DNA from: G965276675 sp965276675
Lineage (GTDB): Bacteria > Acidobacteriota > Terriglobia > Terriglobales > Acidobacteriaceae
Assembly (NCBI GenBank): GCA_965276675.1
Contig: OZ255624.1
Coordinates: forward strand, 4,588,001 to 4,652,000
Length of the DNA stretch: 64,000 bases
Direction: 5' to 3'
In this document: positions 47,133 through 55,344 of the stretch, piece by piece
Layout of the letters: the number at the start of each line of letters is the position of its first letter
How positions within the stretch are numbered: position 1 is the stretch's first letter
Translations under genes and position numbers: made by a program
Notes under the pieces: model-generated
Told to the model about the DNA's origin: nothing
Databases searched by the model: none
The model's input: the letters and a program-made list of their open reading frames with translations, nothing else

Positions 47133-47837
47133 TTAGGACAGCCGGTCAGCCAGCTCTGTCATGCTGCCGACAATAAGGTCCGGCTGCTGCGGCCAGGCGG
47201 CGAACGGCCGCCGGCGGCGATCGATGAACACCGTGCGCATGCCCGCGGCCTTGGCACCGACGCAGTCGAACTCATGGTTGGCGACAAACAGCACCTGCTC
47301 CAGCGCCACGCCCATCTTCCGCGCCGCCATCTCATACGTCGCGCGGTGCGGCTTGAACGCATTGGCCTCCGCCACCGAGATCACCGCATCGAACGGCACG
47401 CCATGATAGGACCGAGCCTCCTCCAGCATGTCTGGATCGCCGTTCGACAGCACCACCAGCGGAAAGCGTGCCTGCAGCTTGGCCAGCGCCGCCGGAACCT
47501 CCGGAAAGCAGCGCAGCCGAACGATCGCACCGACCAGCCCGCGCACCTCGTCCTCGGTATGGGAAATGCCCGCTCGGTTCATGACCTGGCGCACGGAGAT
47601 GTGGCCGATCTCGCGATACGGCGTGTGCGCCCGCTGCAGCAGGGCGTCGATCATCGAGTTCTCGAAGTGGGTGCGCCGCCACCAGGTCACGAAGGCGTTC
47701 GGATCGCCCGCCCAGCCCTTCCCGCGCAGGAAGTCCGCCGCGACCTCGCGCAGGCCGCCCTGCATGTCCACAACGGTGCCGTACTGGTCGAACATGCACA
47801 GCTTGACGGATGATTTTATGCTCGCGCCGATGTCCAT
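47133..47837 (-). CDS. Haloacid dehalogenase type II (HAD family)
   Basis: 234 residues. Motif I is CMFDQYGTVVDMQ (nucleophile Asp), motif II VVLSNGDP, motif III AFKPHRATYEMAARKMG, motif IV FVANHEFDCVGAKAAGMRTVFID. It has the order and spacing of L-2-haloacid dehalogenases, which hydrolyse 2-chloro- or 2-fluoroacids with inversion. The second residue of motif I is variant (DQYGT for DAYGT). GGAGG lies 6 nt before the ATG at 47837; the frame upstream of it is unconserved. The true substrate is uncertain. Confidence 0.82.
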   Translation of the reverse strand: MDIGASIKSSVKLCMFDQYGTVVDMQGGLREVAADFLRGKGWAGDPNAFVTWWRRTHFENSMIDALLQRAHTPYREIGHISVRQVMNRAGISHTEDEVRGLVGAIVRLRCFPEVPAALAKLQARFPLVVLSNGDPDMLEEARSYHGVPFDAVISVAEANAFKPHRATYEMAARKMGVALEQVLFVANHEFDCVGAKAAGMRTVFIDRRRRPFAAWPQQPDLIVGSMTELADRLS

Positions 47838-48024
47838 GACAGCCTCCCAGGCCGCGTATAAGAATTGGTCCCGACGTACGGCGGATGCTATGTCGAACCG
47901 CCGGTCCGGGATAGGCGGCCAATCTTCGTGGGCTGCTTGCGCCCCACCCGACACCACACCGACCTGAACCGAACCAGCGCGACACCGAACCGAACCGGCC
48001 TGACCACCAAGCGGGAGCACGCAT

Positions 48025-49149
48025 GTGAAGATCGGCGTTCCGAAAGAGATCAAGACCCACGAGTACCGCATCGGCCTGACCCCCGCCGGCGCCCTGGAAC
48101 TCGTCCGTTACGGTCATGAGGTGATGGTCGAGCACGACGCCGGCGCCGGCATCGGCTACCACGACGACGCCTATCAGGCAGCCGGTGCCGCCATCGTCCC
48201 TACTGCGGCAGAGCTGTTTCGCCGCGCCGAGATGGTCGTCAAGGTCAAGGAGCCCCAGCCGGCGGAGATCGCCCTGCTGCGCCGCGGCCAGATCCTGTTT
48301 ACCTACCTGCATCTCGCCGCCGACAAGGCGCAGACCCAGGGGCTGATGCAGTCCGGCGCCACCTGCATCGCCTATGAGACGGTGACCGACCGCGCCGGCA
48401 GCCTGCCGCTGCTGGCACCCATGAGCGAGGTTGCCGGCCGCATGGCCATCCAGGTCGGCGCTCGCTGCCTGGAGCGTGAGCAGGGTGGCGCCGGCATCCT
48501 GCTGGGCGGCGTGCCGGGTGTCGCACCGGCCAAGGTGGTGGTGCTGGGCGGCGGTGTCTCCGGCACCAACGCCGCGCGCATGGCAGTGGGGCTGGAGGCG
48601 AGTGTCACCATCATCGACCGTTCGCTGCCCCGGCTGAAGGAGCTTGACCTGCAGTTCGGCCCGCGCGCCACCACCCTGTTCGCCACCACCGCCTCAATCG
48701 AGCAGACCGTGCTGGCAGCCGACCTGGTCATCGGGGCCGTGCTGGTGCCGGGTGCCGCGGCCCCGAAGCTGGTGACGCACGAGATGGTGCGCCGGATGCG
48801 GCCGGGTTCGGTGCTGGTCGACATCGCCATCGATCAAGGCGGCTGCTTCGAGACCAGCCGGCCGACCACCCATTCGCAGCCGACCTACATCCTGGACGGC
48901 ATCGTGCACTACTGCGTCACCAACATGCCGGGCGCGGTCGCTCGGACCTCGACCTTCGCGCTGACCAACGCCACGCTGCCGTTCGTGCTGGCGCTCGCCG
49001 GCAAAGGCTGGCGCCAGGCCATGCTGGACGATGCGCATCTGGCCCAGGGTCTGAACATCGACGACGGACGGGTCACCCACCTTGCGGTCGCCCAGGCGCT
49101 GGGCCTGCGCCACACCCCTTTGCGTGACGTCCTGGTTCCTGCGGTATAG
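48025..49149 (+). CDS. ald: Alanine dehydrogenase
   Basis: 374 residues, the family's usual length. Reversible NAD-dependent deamination of L-alanine to pyruvate. GVPKEIKTHEYRIGLTPAG and the catalytic Lys/His regions (MVVKVKEP, LFTYLHLAAD) are intact. The NAD fold is VVVLGGGVSGTNAARMA and the C-terminal HYCVTNMPGAVARTST is conserved. The GTG at 48025 fits the conserved N-terminus (KIGVPKEI) with GGGAG upstream. Followed by a cupin gene after 24 bp. Confidence 0.94.
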   Translation: MKIGVPKEIKTHEYRIGLTPAGALELVRYGHEVMVEHDAGAGIGYHDDAYQAAGAAIVPTAAELFRRAEMVVKVKEPQPAEIALLRRGQILFTYLHLAADKAQTQGLMQSGATCIAYETVTDRAGSLPLLAPMSEVAGRMAIQVGARCLEREQGGAGILLGGVPGVAPAKVVVLGGGVSGTNAARMAVGLEASVTIIDRSLPRLKELDLQFGPRATTLFATTASIEQTVLAADLVIGAVLVPGAAAPKLVTHEMVRRMRPGSVLVDIAIDQGGCFETSRPTTHSQPTYILDGIVHYCVTNMPGAVARTSTFALTNATLPFVLALAGKGWRQAMLDDAHLAQGLNIDDGRVTHLAVAQALGLRHTPLRDVLVPAV

Positions 49150-49173
49150 GCTGGCCCAGCAGCAGGTGGCAGG

Positions 49174-49851
49174 ATGAACCTCAACGCCGATTTCACCATC
49201 CGCGCCGCGGTACATGCCGCGCGGCTGGACTGGACGCACTCCCCGGTCCCCGGCGTCGACCGGCGCATGCTGGACCGCATCGGCGAGGAGGTCGCCCGCG
49301 CCACCTCCATCGTCCGCTACGCACCCGGCAGCCACTTCTCGCCCCACACCCACGATGGCGGCGAGGAGTTCCTGGTGCTCGACGGCGTGTTCGAGGACGA
49401 GCACGGCGCCTTCCCCGCCGGCAGTTACATTCGCAACCCGCCCACCTCGCGCCATACCCCAGGCTCCGGCCCCGGTTGCACCATCTTCGTCAAGCTGTGG
49501 CAGTTCGATCCGCGGGACCGCACGCAGTTGCGGCTCGACACCGGTTCCTGCGCCTTCGATCCGGTCGCCGATTGCCCCGGCGTGACGGCGGCGCTGCTGT
49601 TCCAGGATGCGCACGAGCGGGTCTTCCTGGAGCGCTGGATGCCCGGCACACGCCGGACCGTGCGGGCCACAGACGGGATCGAGCTGCTGGTGCTGGACGG
49701 CGGCTTCACCGAGGCGGACGAGGTGTTCGAGCCGCAGTCCTGGCTGCGCCTGCCGCCCGGCGCCAGCCTGCGGGCGCAGGCCGGCCCGCAGGGCTGCCGC
49801 GTCTGGCTGAAGACCGGCCACCTTGCGCACCCCAGGCGCCCCATGCTCTGA
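49174..49851 (+). CDS. Cupin-domain protein (ChrR-like)
   Basis: 225 residues with two cupin repeats. The first has a metal site SIVRYAPGSHFSPHTHDGGEEFLVLDGVFEDEHGAFPAGSYIRNPP (listed only as a region: H-x-H and Glu near residues 57-65). The second, weaker repeat (VFLERWMPGTRRTV to ELLVLDGGFTEADEVF) has lost most His ligands. ChrR-type cupins act as anti-sigma sensors or metal-dependent enzymes. No sigma factor is adjacent, so an enzymatic role is more likely. Confidence 0.75.
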   Translation: MNLNADFTIRAAVHAARLDWTHSPVPGVDRRMLDRIGEEVARATSIVRYAPGSHFSPHTHDGGEEFLVLDGVFEDEHGAFPAGSYIRNPPTSRHTPGSGPGCTIFVKLWQFDPRDRTQLRLDTGSCAFDPVADCPGVTAALLFQDAHERVFLERWMPGTRRTVRATDGIELLVLDGGFTEADEVFEPQSWLRLPPGASLRAQAGPQGCRVWLKTGHLAHPRRPML

Positions 49852-49869
49852 CTGACGTGGGAGGTCGCG

Positions 49870-50796
49870 ATGCACGCCGACGCAGCCGTGATGGACAGCG
49901 AACTTCGCCGCCAGTGGCCCTATGCCGCGCGCCATGCCCGGGTCAACGGCTGGCGGATGCACTACGTCGATGAGGGCGATGGCGACCCCGTGCTGCTGCT
50001 GCACGGCAACCCGACCTGGGGCTTCCTCTACCGCGACGTCATCGGCCCACTGCTGCAGTCGGGACGCCGCGTCATCGTCCCCGACATGATCGGCTTCGGC
50101 CTGTCGGAAAAGCCGACGCGGGAAGCTGCCCACAGCCTCGACGGCCACATCGCCAACCTGGCAAGCCTGGTCCGCCAGTTGGACCTGACCCGCCTGACCG
50201 TGGTCTGCCACGACTGGGGTGGCCCGACCGGCCTGTCGTTCGCCATGAGCAACCCCGAGCGGGTGCGCGCACTGGTCGTCATGAGCACCTGGGCGTGGCC
50301 GCGGCCGCCTGCCGAGTTCCATACCCGGCTGTTCCCCTGGCGCATGATGCATGCGCCGCTTGTGGGACCCTACCTGCTGGGCCGCCACAACGTCCTGGCC
50401 GGCCGCGGCGTCTACCTTTCGGTGGTCGACCGCGAGACGTTCCGCCGTGAGGCGCAACCGGTCTATGAGGCGGTGCTGCCGGACACTGAGACACGGCTGC
50501 TGACCTGGGTCTGGCCGCGCTGGATCCCGCTGGACGACAACGCCCGCGCCTTTGAGCGCTTCACCTGGCTGGAACAGGCGCTGGCGCAGTCGAAACTGCC
50601 TACCACCATCATCTGGGGCCGTGAGGATGAGGTGTTCGATGCCGCGACCTTCGCCAGCCGCTTCAAGCAGTTGCTGCCGCACGCCGAGGGACCGCATCTG
50701 GTGACCGGCCGGCACTTCCTACAGGAGGATTCCGGCGCCGAGATCGCCGGGCTGATCGCCGCCTTCCTCGACCGGCTGGACCGGCAGGAAACCTGA
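49870..50796 (+). CDS. Haloalkane dehalogenase-like alpha/beta hydrolase
   Basis: 308 residues. HGNPTWGFLYRDVI (oxyanion/halide-binding Asn and Trp), the nucleophile motif VCHDWGGPTGLSFA (Asp, followed by halide-binding Trp), and the catalytic His in GRHFLQED. The Asp nucleophile instead of Ser, plus HGNPTW, points to the dehalogenase subgroup rather than an esterase. It would hydrolyse a carbon-halogen bond or a related substrate. On the plus strand behind the cupin gene and close to the minus-strand haloacid dehalogenase at 47.1 kb. Confidence 0.85.
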   Translation: MHADAAVMDSELRRQWPYAARHARVNGWRMHYVDEGDGDPVLLLHGNPTWGFLYRDVIGPLLQSGRRVIVPDMIGFGLSEKPTREAAHSLDGHIANLASLVRQLDLTRLTVVCHDWGGPTGLSFAMSNPERVRALVVMSTWAWPRPPAEFHTRLFPWRMMHAPLVGPYLLGRHNVLAGRGVYLSVVDRETFRREAQPVYEAVLPDTETRLLTWVWPRWIPLDDNARAFERFTWLEQALAQSKLPTTIIWGREDEVFDAATFASRFKQLLPHAEGPHLVTGRHFLQEDSGAEIAGLIAAFLDRLDRQET

Positions 50797-50799
50797 ACG

Positions 50800-51210
50800 A
50801 TGCCCGACGTCAGCGTGATCGCATCCGCGACCAGACCGGACCTGAAGGGCAAGCGGCTGGCCTTCGCCCTGGCCGAGGACCGCATCGGCCATTATCCGGC
50901 GTTCCGCGACTTCTTCGTCCGCACCTTCGACCTCGACCGGATCGGCCTTGCCGAACCCGGCTTCGTCACTGCGCCGTCCGGCCTGGCCTACGCCCTGATC
51001 TTCATCGGCCGCAGCGGCGAGCCGTTCCCTTCCGGCGTCGAACTCTACGCCGTCGTCGATGCGCTGCAGCCGGTGGAGGAGACTGTCCTGGATACCGACC
51101 TCTGGGCCATTCTGGGGTGGATGATCGATGGCGTCGGGCCGCCCTGGACGCGCGACGACCTGCAGCGGACCGGGCGGCTGTACCGCATCCCCGCTGCCGC
51201 GGCAACCTGA
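50800..51210 (+). CDS. Uncharacterised 136-residue protein
   Basis: Starts 4 bp after the hydrolase stop (tgaacgatg), so almost certainly cotranscribed. No known domain is recognised. Composition is ordinary globular (FRDFFVRTFDLDRIGLAEPGF, LIFIGRSGEPFPSGVELYAV, DLWAILGWMIDGVGPPWT), with no signal peptide, Cys pairs or membrane helix. Function unknown. Confidence 0.65.
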   Translation: MPDVSVIASATRPDLKGKRLAFALAEDRIGHYPAFRDFFVRTFDLDRIGLAEPGFVTAPSGLAYALIFIGRSGEPFPSGVELYAVVDALQPVEETVLDTDLWAILGWMIDGVGPPWTRDDLQRTGRLYRIPAAAAT

Positions 51211-51321
51211 AGCCGGACGCTCGCTCGCCTGCTCGACATGACAGTCGGGCAGCGCTGGTGCACCACCGTGGCTGCAACGATGCCGGGCCTGCAGGTATCG
51301 CAACTTTCCCGCCGTGACCGC

Positions 51322-51366
51322 TTGACGCGTCGCCTCACCGTGCCCAATGTAAATGTGTCTTACATT
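51322..51366 (+). promoter_or_regulatory. Promoter with palindromic operator before the DUF2852 gene
   Basis: TTGACG (51322-51327) and caatgt (51345-51350) are separated by 17 bp and fit a sigma-70 promoter. A perfect 7-bp inverted repeat, AATGTAA-N7-TTACATT (51346-51366), covers the -10 element and likely start. That is the position of a repressor operator. The regulator is unknown. Confidence 0.6.
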
Positions 51367-51380
51367 CACATGAGGCCTCG

Positions 51381-52007
51381 ATGACGAGCGCTGCCAACCA
51401 AGACGCCTACGGCTCCCGCGGCTGGAACCAGGGACCCTGGGGCAACAATCAGAACCCGCAATGGCAACAGCCCGGTGGCGGTCCGGGCTGGAATAACCAA
51501 GGCTGGAACGGCCAGGGAGGGGCCAACCAGAACTCGGCCAACCCGAACTGGGCCAACCAGCAATGGGCAGCCCCGCCGTTCTGGCATCCCGCCGGTATGA
51601 GCCGGCCGATGGCCATCGCCTTCACCGTCCTCGGCTTCCTGTTCTGGTGGCCGGTCGGACTCGCTTTGCTGATCTACATGATAGGGAGTGGTCGCATGGG
51701 TTGCTTCGGCCGTCGCCGCCGCGCGATGTATCAAGCACAGAATGGGCAGGGCGCCGGTCCGTGGGCGAACTGGATGTCCTGGGCCTGCGGCCCGTCCGGC
51801 AGCCAGTCGACCGGAACCTCCGGCAACCACGCCTTCGACGAGTACAAGGCCGAGACGCTGCGCCGGATGGAAGAGGAGCAGAAGGAGTTCGGCTCGTTCC
51901 TCGATCGCTTGCGCTTCGCCAAGGACAAGGCGGAATTCGACCAGTTCATGGCCGAGCGCCGCAATCGCCCGCCGTCGCCGCCGACCGAACAGCAGCCGTC
52001 GGCCTGA
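51381..52007 (+). CDS. DUF2852 membrane protein
   Basis: 208 residues. The first ~65 residues are Asn/Gly/Gln/Trp-rich, with repeated GWNNQGWN and ANQNSANPNWANQQW. Next come one or two membrane segments (PMAIAFTVLGFLFWWPVGLA, then LLIYMIGSG) and an acidic helical tail (YKAETLRRMEEEQKEFGSFLDRL), all typical of the uncharacterised DUF2852 family. It has its own promoter with an operator-like palindrome. Confidence 0.78.
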   Translation: MTSAANQDAYGSRGWNQGPWGNNQNPQWQQPGGGPGWNNQGWNGQGGANQNSANPNWANQQWAAPPFWHPAGMSRPMAIAFTVLGFLFWWPVGLALLIYMIGSGRMGCFGRRRRAMYQAQNGQGAGPWANWMSWACGPSGSQSTGTSGNHAFDEYKAETLRRMEEEQKEFGSFLDRLRFAKDKAEFDQFMAERRNRPPSPPTEQQPSA

Positions 52008-52028
52008 GCCGCAAGTCGGCCACGTACC

Positions 52029-52046
52029 CGGCGGATTGATCCGCCG
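52029..52046. repeat. GC-rich hairpin before sucA
   Basis: cggcggat-tg-atccgccg is an 8-bp inverted repeat 22 bp after the DUF2852 stop. It lacks a T-run, so it is a possible factor-dependent terminator. The rest of the 299-bp gap to sucA holds no gene I can support. Confidence 0.4.
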
Positions 52047-52306
52047 GACCGGCCGGCACCTACCCAGCCGTTTTGCTTGCATTGACCAGGACTGGATACC
52101 AACTACCGGTGCGTCGGGCAGCCACTACGGTTGTCTGGCGCATCTTTTGCATCATCAGCCCAGGGGCAGGCCTGAACACCGCTCCGGCACGGCTGCTCAC
52201 CGGTGGACATGCGAGGCAAGCAACCCAGCGGATGCTGAAAAGGACTTTCCGCGCGCGGCGGGCTTCGTTAACACGCCCGGCACCGACAGGTAGGGGATCG
52301 TAACAA

Positions 52307-55213
52307 ATGGCGGGTGTGGATATTCTGGCTTCGGCCTTCAGTGGCGCGAACGCCGCATTCCTGGCGGACCTCTACGCCCGCTGGGTTAGCGATCCGGCCT
52401 CGGTCGATCCCAGCTTCGCCGACCTGTTCAGCGCAATGAACGACGAGGCCCGCGCGGTGCTGGAAGATGCCACCGGCGCATCCTGGGCGCCGCGTCCCAG
52501 CTTTGCCGAGGCCGCACCAGCAGCATCGCCGCTGGCCGCCCCAAACGGACTGGCCATCAACGGAGTAGCCGCGACAGGACTGGCACCCGAAGGCCCGTCG
52601 CCCGACCAGGTCCGAGCCGCCACGATCACCTCGCTGCGCGCGTTGATGCTGATCCGTTCCTATCGCGTCCGCGGCCACCTGGAAGCGCGGCTCGACCCGC
52701 TGGGCCTGATCGTGCCCGCCCCGCACACCGAGCTGGACCCGAAATCCTATGGTTTCACCGAAACCGACATGGACAAGCCGATCTTCATCGACAACGTCCT
52801 GGGACGAGAGACGGCAACGCTGCGGGAGATCATGCAGATCCTCCGCCATACCTACTGCGGGCCGATCGGCGTGGAGTTCATGCACATCCAGGACCCGGAG
52901 CAGAAGTCCTGGATCCAGCGCAAGGTCGAGGGCGCACCCTGGCACAGCGAGCTGAACGCCGACGACAAGCGCACCATCCTGCGGCACCTGACCGAGGCCG
53001 AGGGCTTCGAGGCATTCTGCCAGAAGCGCTACGTCACCACCAAGCGCTTCGGACTGGAGGGCGGTGAGGTCACCATTCCCGCCCTGCACGCGATGATCGC
53101 GACCGCCGCTGTCGACGGCGTGGTCGAAGTCGCTATCGGCATGCCGCACCGCGGTCGCCTGAACACCTTGGTCAACATCGTCAAGAAGCCGCTGACCGCG
53201 CTGTTCAGCGAATTTGGCGGCGAGAGCTTCAAGCCTGACGACGTGCAGGGTTCGGGCGACGTCAAATACCACCTGGGCACCTCAACCGACGTCGACATCG
53301 CCGGCCACAACGTCCACCTGTCGCTGCAGCCCAATCCCTCGCACCTGGAAGCCGTCGATCCGGTCGTCGTCGGCAAGGTGCGCGCACGCCAGGACCGCGC
53401 CGGCGACACCAAGCGCCGCGGCTCTGTCATGGCGATCCTGATGCATGGCGATGCCGCGTTCGCCGGCCAGGGACTGGTGTACGAGACGCTGGCCATGAGC
53501 CAGTTGATCGGCTACCGCACCGGCGGCACGATCCACCTGATCGTCAACAACCAGATCGGCTTCACCACCGTCCCGGCCCATGCCTACTCGGGGCTGTACT
53601 GCACCGATGTGGCGAAATCGATCCAGGCGCCGATCCTGCACGTCAACGGCGACGACCCCGAGGCGGTGATCTTCTGCGCCCGCATGGCCGCCGAATACCG
53701 CATGAAGTTCAGCAGCGACATCGTGCTGGACATCGTCTGCTACCGTCGCCACGGCCATAACGAGACGGACGAGCCAGCCTTCACCCAACCGCTGATGTAC
53801 CAGGCGATTAACGCCACGAAGACGACCCGCACGCTGTATGCCGAGAAGCTGGCCAATGAGGCGGTCGTCTCCGCCGAAGACGCCAAGGCGATGTGGGACA
53901 GCTTCACCAAAACGCTGGACGACGCCAACGCCGCGGCAAAATCCTACAGGCCGAACAAGGCGGACTGGCTGGAGGGCGCGTGGACGGGCTTCGTGCCGGT
54001 CGATCAGCAGGAAGCGGAGCTGACCGAGGAACCCACCGCGGTTACCATCGCCACACTGAAGCAGATCGGCGCCCCCCTGTCGCGCGTTCCCGACGGCTTC
54101 AACCTGAACCCGAAGATCACCCGCCAGCTTGAGGCCAAGCAGCAGGCGATCGAGACCGGCCACGGCATCGACTGGGCCACCGGTGAGGCGCTGGCCTATG
54201 GCAGCCTGCTGCTGGAGGGCAGCCGGGTGCGGCTGTCCGGCGAGGACAGCCAGCGCGGCACCTTCAGCCAGCGCCACGCGGTGCTGATCGACCAGAAGAA
54301 CCAGCACGAATACGTGCCGTTGAACAACATCGCCGCCGACCAGGCCCGCATCGAGATCTACAACTCGCTGCTGTCGGAGGCCGGCGTGCTGGGCTTCGAA
54401 TACGGCTACTCGCTGGCCGACCCGCGCACCCTGGTGCTGTGGGAGGCGCAGTTCGGCGATTTCGCCAACGGCGCGCAGGTTATCATCGACCAGTTCCTGG
54501 CCAGCGGCGAGACCAAATGGCTGCGCATGTCGGGGTTGGTGCTGCTGCTTCCGCACGGCTATGAGGGCCAGGGGCCGGAGCATTCCTCGGCCCGCATCGA
54601 GCGCTATCTGCAGCTATGTGCCGAACGCAACATGTACGTCTGCAACCTGACCACGCCGGCCAACTACTTTCACGCCCTGCGCCGCCAGTTGCACCGCAAC
54701 TTCCGCAAGCCGCTGATCGTGTTCGAGCCGAAGTCGCTGCTGCGCCACAAGCTTGCGGTCTCGCCGCTGGCGGACATGGCCGAGGGCACCAGGCTGCAGT
54801 ACGTGATCCCGGAGATCGACGAACTGGCACACCCTGAGCAGGTGCGCCGTGTCACCCTGTGCTCCGGCAAGGTCTACTACGACCTGCTGCAGGAACGCCG
54901 CGCCAAGGACATCAAGGATGTCGCCCTGGTCAGACTGGAGCAGATCTACCCGTTCCCGGAGAACACCCTGGCCCGCGTGCTGGCACCCTATGTCAACGCC
55001 GATGTCGTTTGGTGCCAGGAGGAGCCAGAGAACATGGGCGCCTGGAGCTTCGTCGACCGCAGGATCGAGAAGGTGCTCAGCCGGCTGGACATGAAGGTCC
55101 GCCGCGTCGCCTATGTTGGCCGCGACGCCGCCGCCAGCCCGGCAACCGGACTGGCCAGGACCCATATGGTGCAGCAGGCCCGCCTGGTAGCCACCGTGCT
55201 TGGCATCGGCTAG
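52307..55213 (+). CDS. sucA: 2-oxoglutarate dehydrogenase E1 component
   Basis: 968 residues, full length. Thiamine-diphosphate-dependent decarboxylation of 2-oxoglutarate in the TCA cycle. Recognisable segments: the N-terminal E2-binding helix (GANAAFLADLYARWVSDPASV), GMPHRGRLNTLVNIV, GDAAFAGQGLVYETL, HGHNETDEPAFTQPLMY, and the C-terminal WCQEEPENMGAWSFV. Followed by sucB, then the two nuclease genes and lpdA on the same strand. Confidence 0.97.
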   Translation: MAGVDILASAFSGANAAFLADLYARWVSDPASVDPSFADLFSAMNDEARAVLEDATGASWAPRPSFAEAAPAASPLAAPNGLAINGVAATGLAPEGPSPDQVRAATITSLRALMLIRSYRVRGHLEARLDPLGLIVPAPHTELDPKSYGFTETDMDKPIFIDNVLGRETATLREIMQILRHTYCGPIGVEFMHIQDPEQKSWIQRKVEGAPWHSELNADDKRTILRHLTEAEGFEAFCQKRYVTTKRFGLEGGEVTIPALHAMIATAAVDGVVEVAIGMPHRGRLNTLVNIVKKPLTALFSEFGGESFKPDDVQGSGDVKYHLGTSTDVDIAGHNVHLSLQPNPSHLEAVDPVVVGKVRARQDRAGDTKRRGSVMAILMHGDAAFAGQGLVYETLAMSQLIGYRTGGTIHLIVNNQIGFTTVPAHAYSGLYCTDVAKSIQAPILHVNGDDPEAVIFCARMAAEYRMKFSSDIVLDIVCYRRHGHNETDEPAFTQPLMYQAINATKTTRTLYAEKLANEAVVSAEDAKAMWDSFTKTLDDANAAAKSYRPNKADWLEGAWTGFVPVDQQEAELTEEPTAVTIATLKQIGAPLSRVPDGFNLNPKITRQLEAKQQAIETGHGIDWATGEALAYGSLLLEGSRVRLSGEDSQRGTFSQRHAVLIDQKNQHEYVPLNNIAADQARIEIYNSLLSEAGVLGFEYGYSLADPRTLVLWEAQFGDFANGAQVIIDQFLASGETKWLRMSGLVLLLPHGYEGQGPEHSSARIERYLQLCAERNMYVCNLTTPANYFHALRRQLHRNFRKPLIVFEPKSLLRHKLAVSPLADMAEGTRLQYVIPEIDELAHPEQVRRVTLCSGKVYYDLLQERRAKDIKDVALVRLEQIYPFPENTLARVLAPYVNADVVWCQEEPENMGAWSFVDRRIEKVLSRLDMKVRRVAYVGRDAAASPATGLARTHMVQQARLVATVLGIG

Positions 55214-55344
55214 TGTAGCAAAGAAGCGCAAGACGCGCTTCGCCGCGTGAATCGGCCACCTAAAGTCAAACCGACGCATCGCCCTTCACCGAGGGGCGAT
55301 ACCAAATCGGCCGCGCGTTTAATCCGCCTGGAGACATTAAAGCT

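Noticed and set aside
48694..50715. 673-codon minus-strand frame across ald, cupin and hydrolase genes
   Set aside because: Runs through three well-supported plus-strand genes and their intergenic gaps; no recognisable protein.
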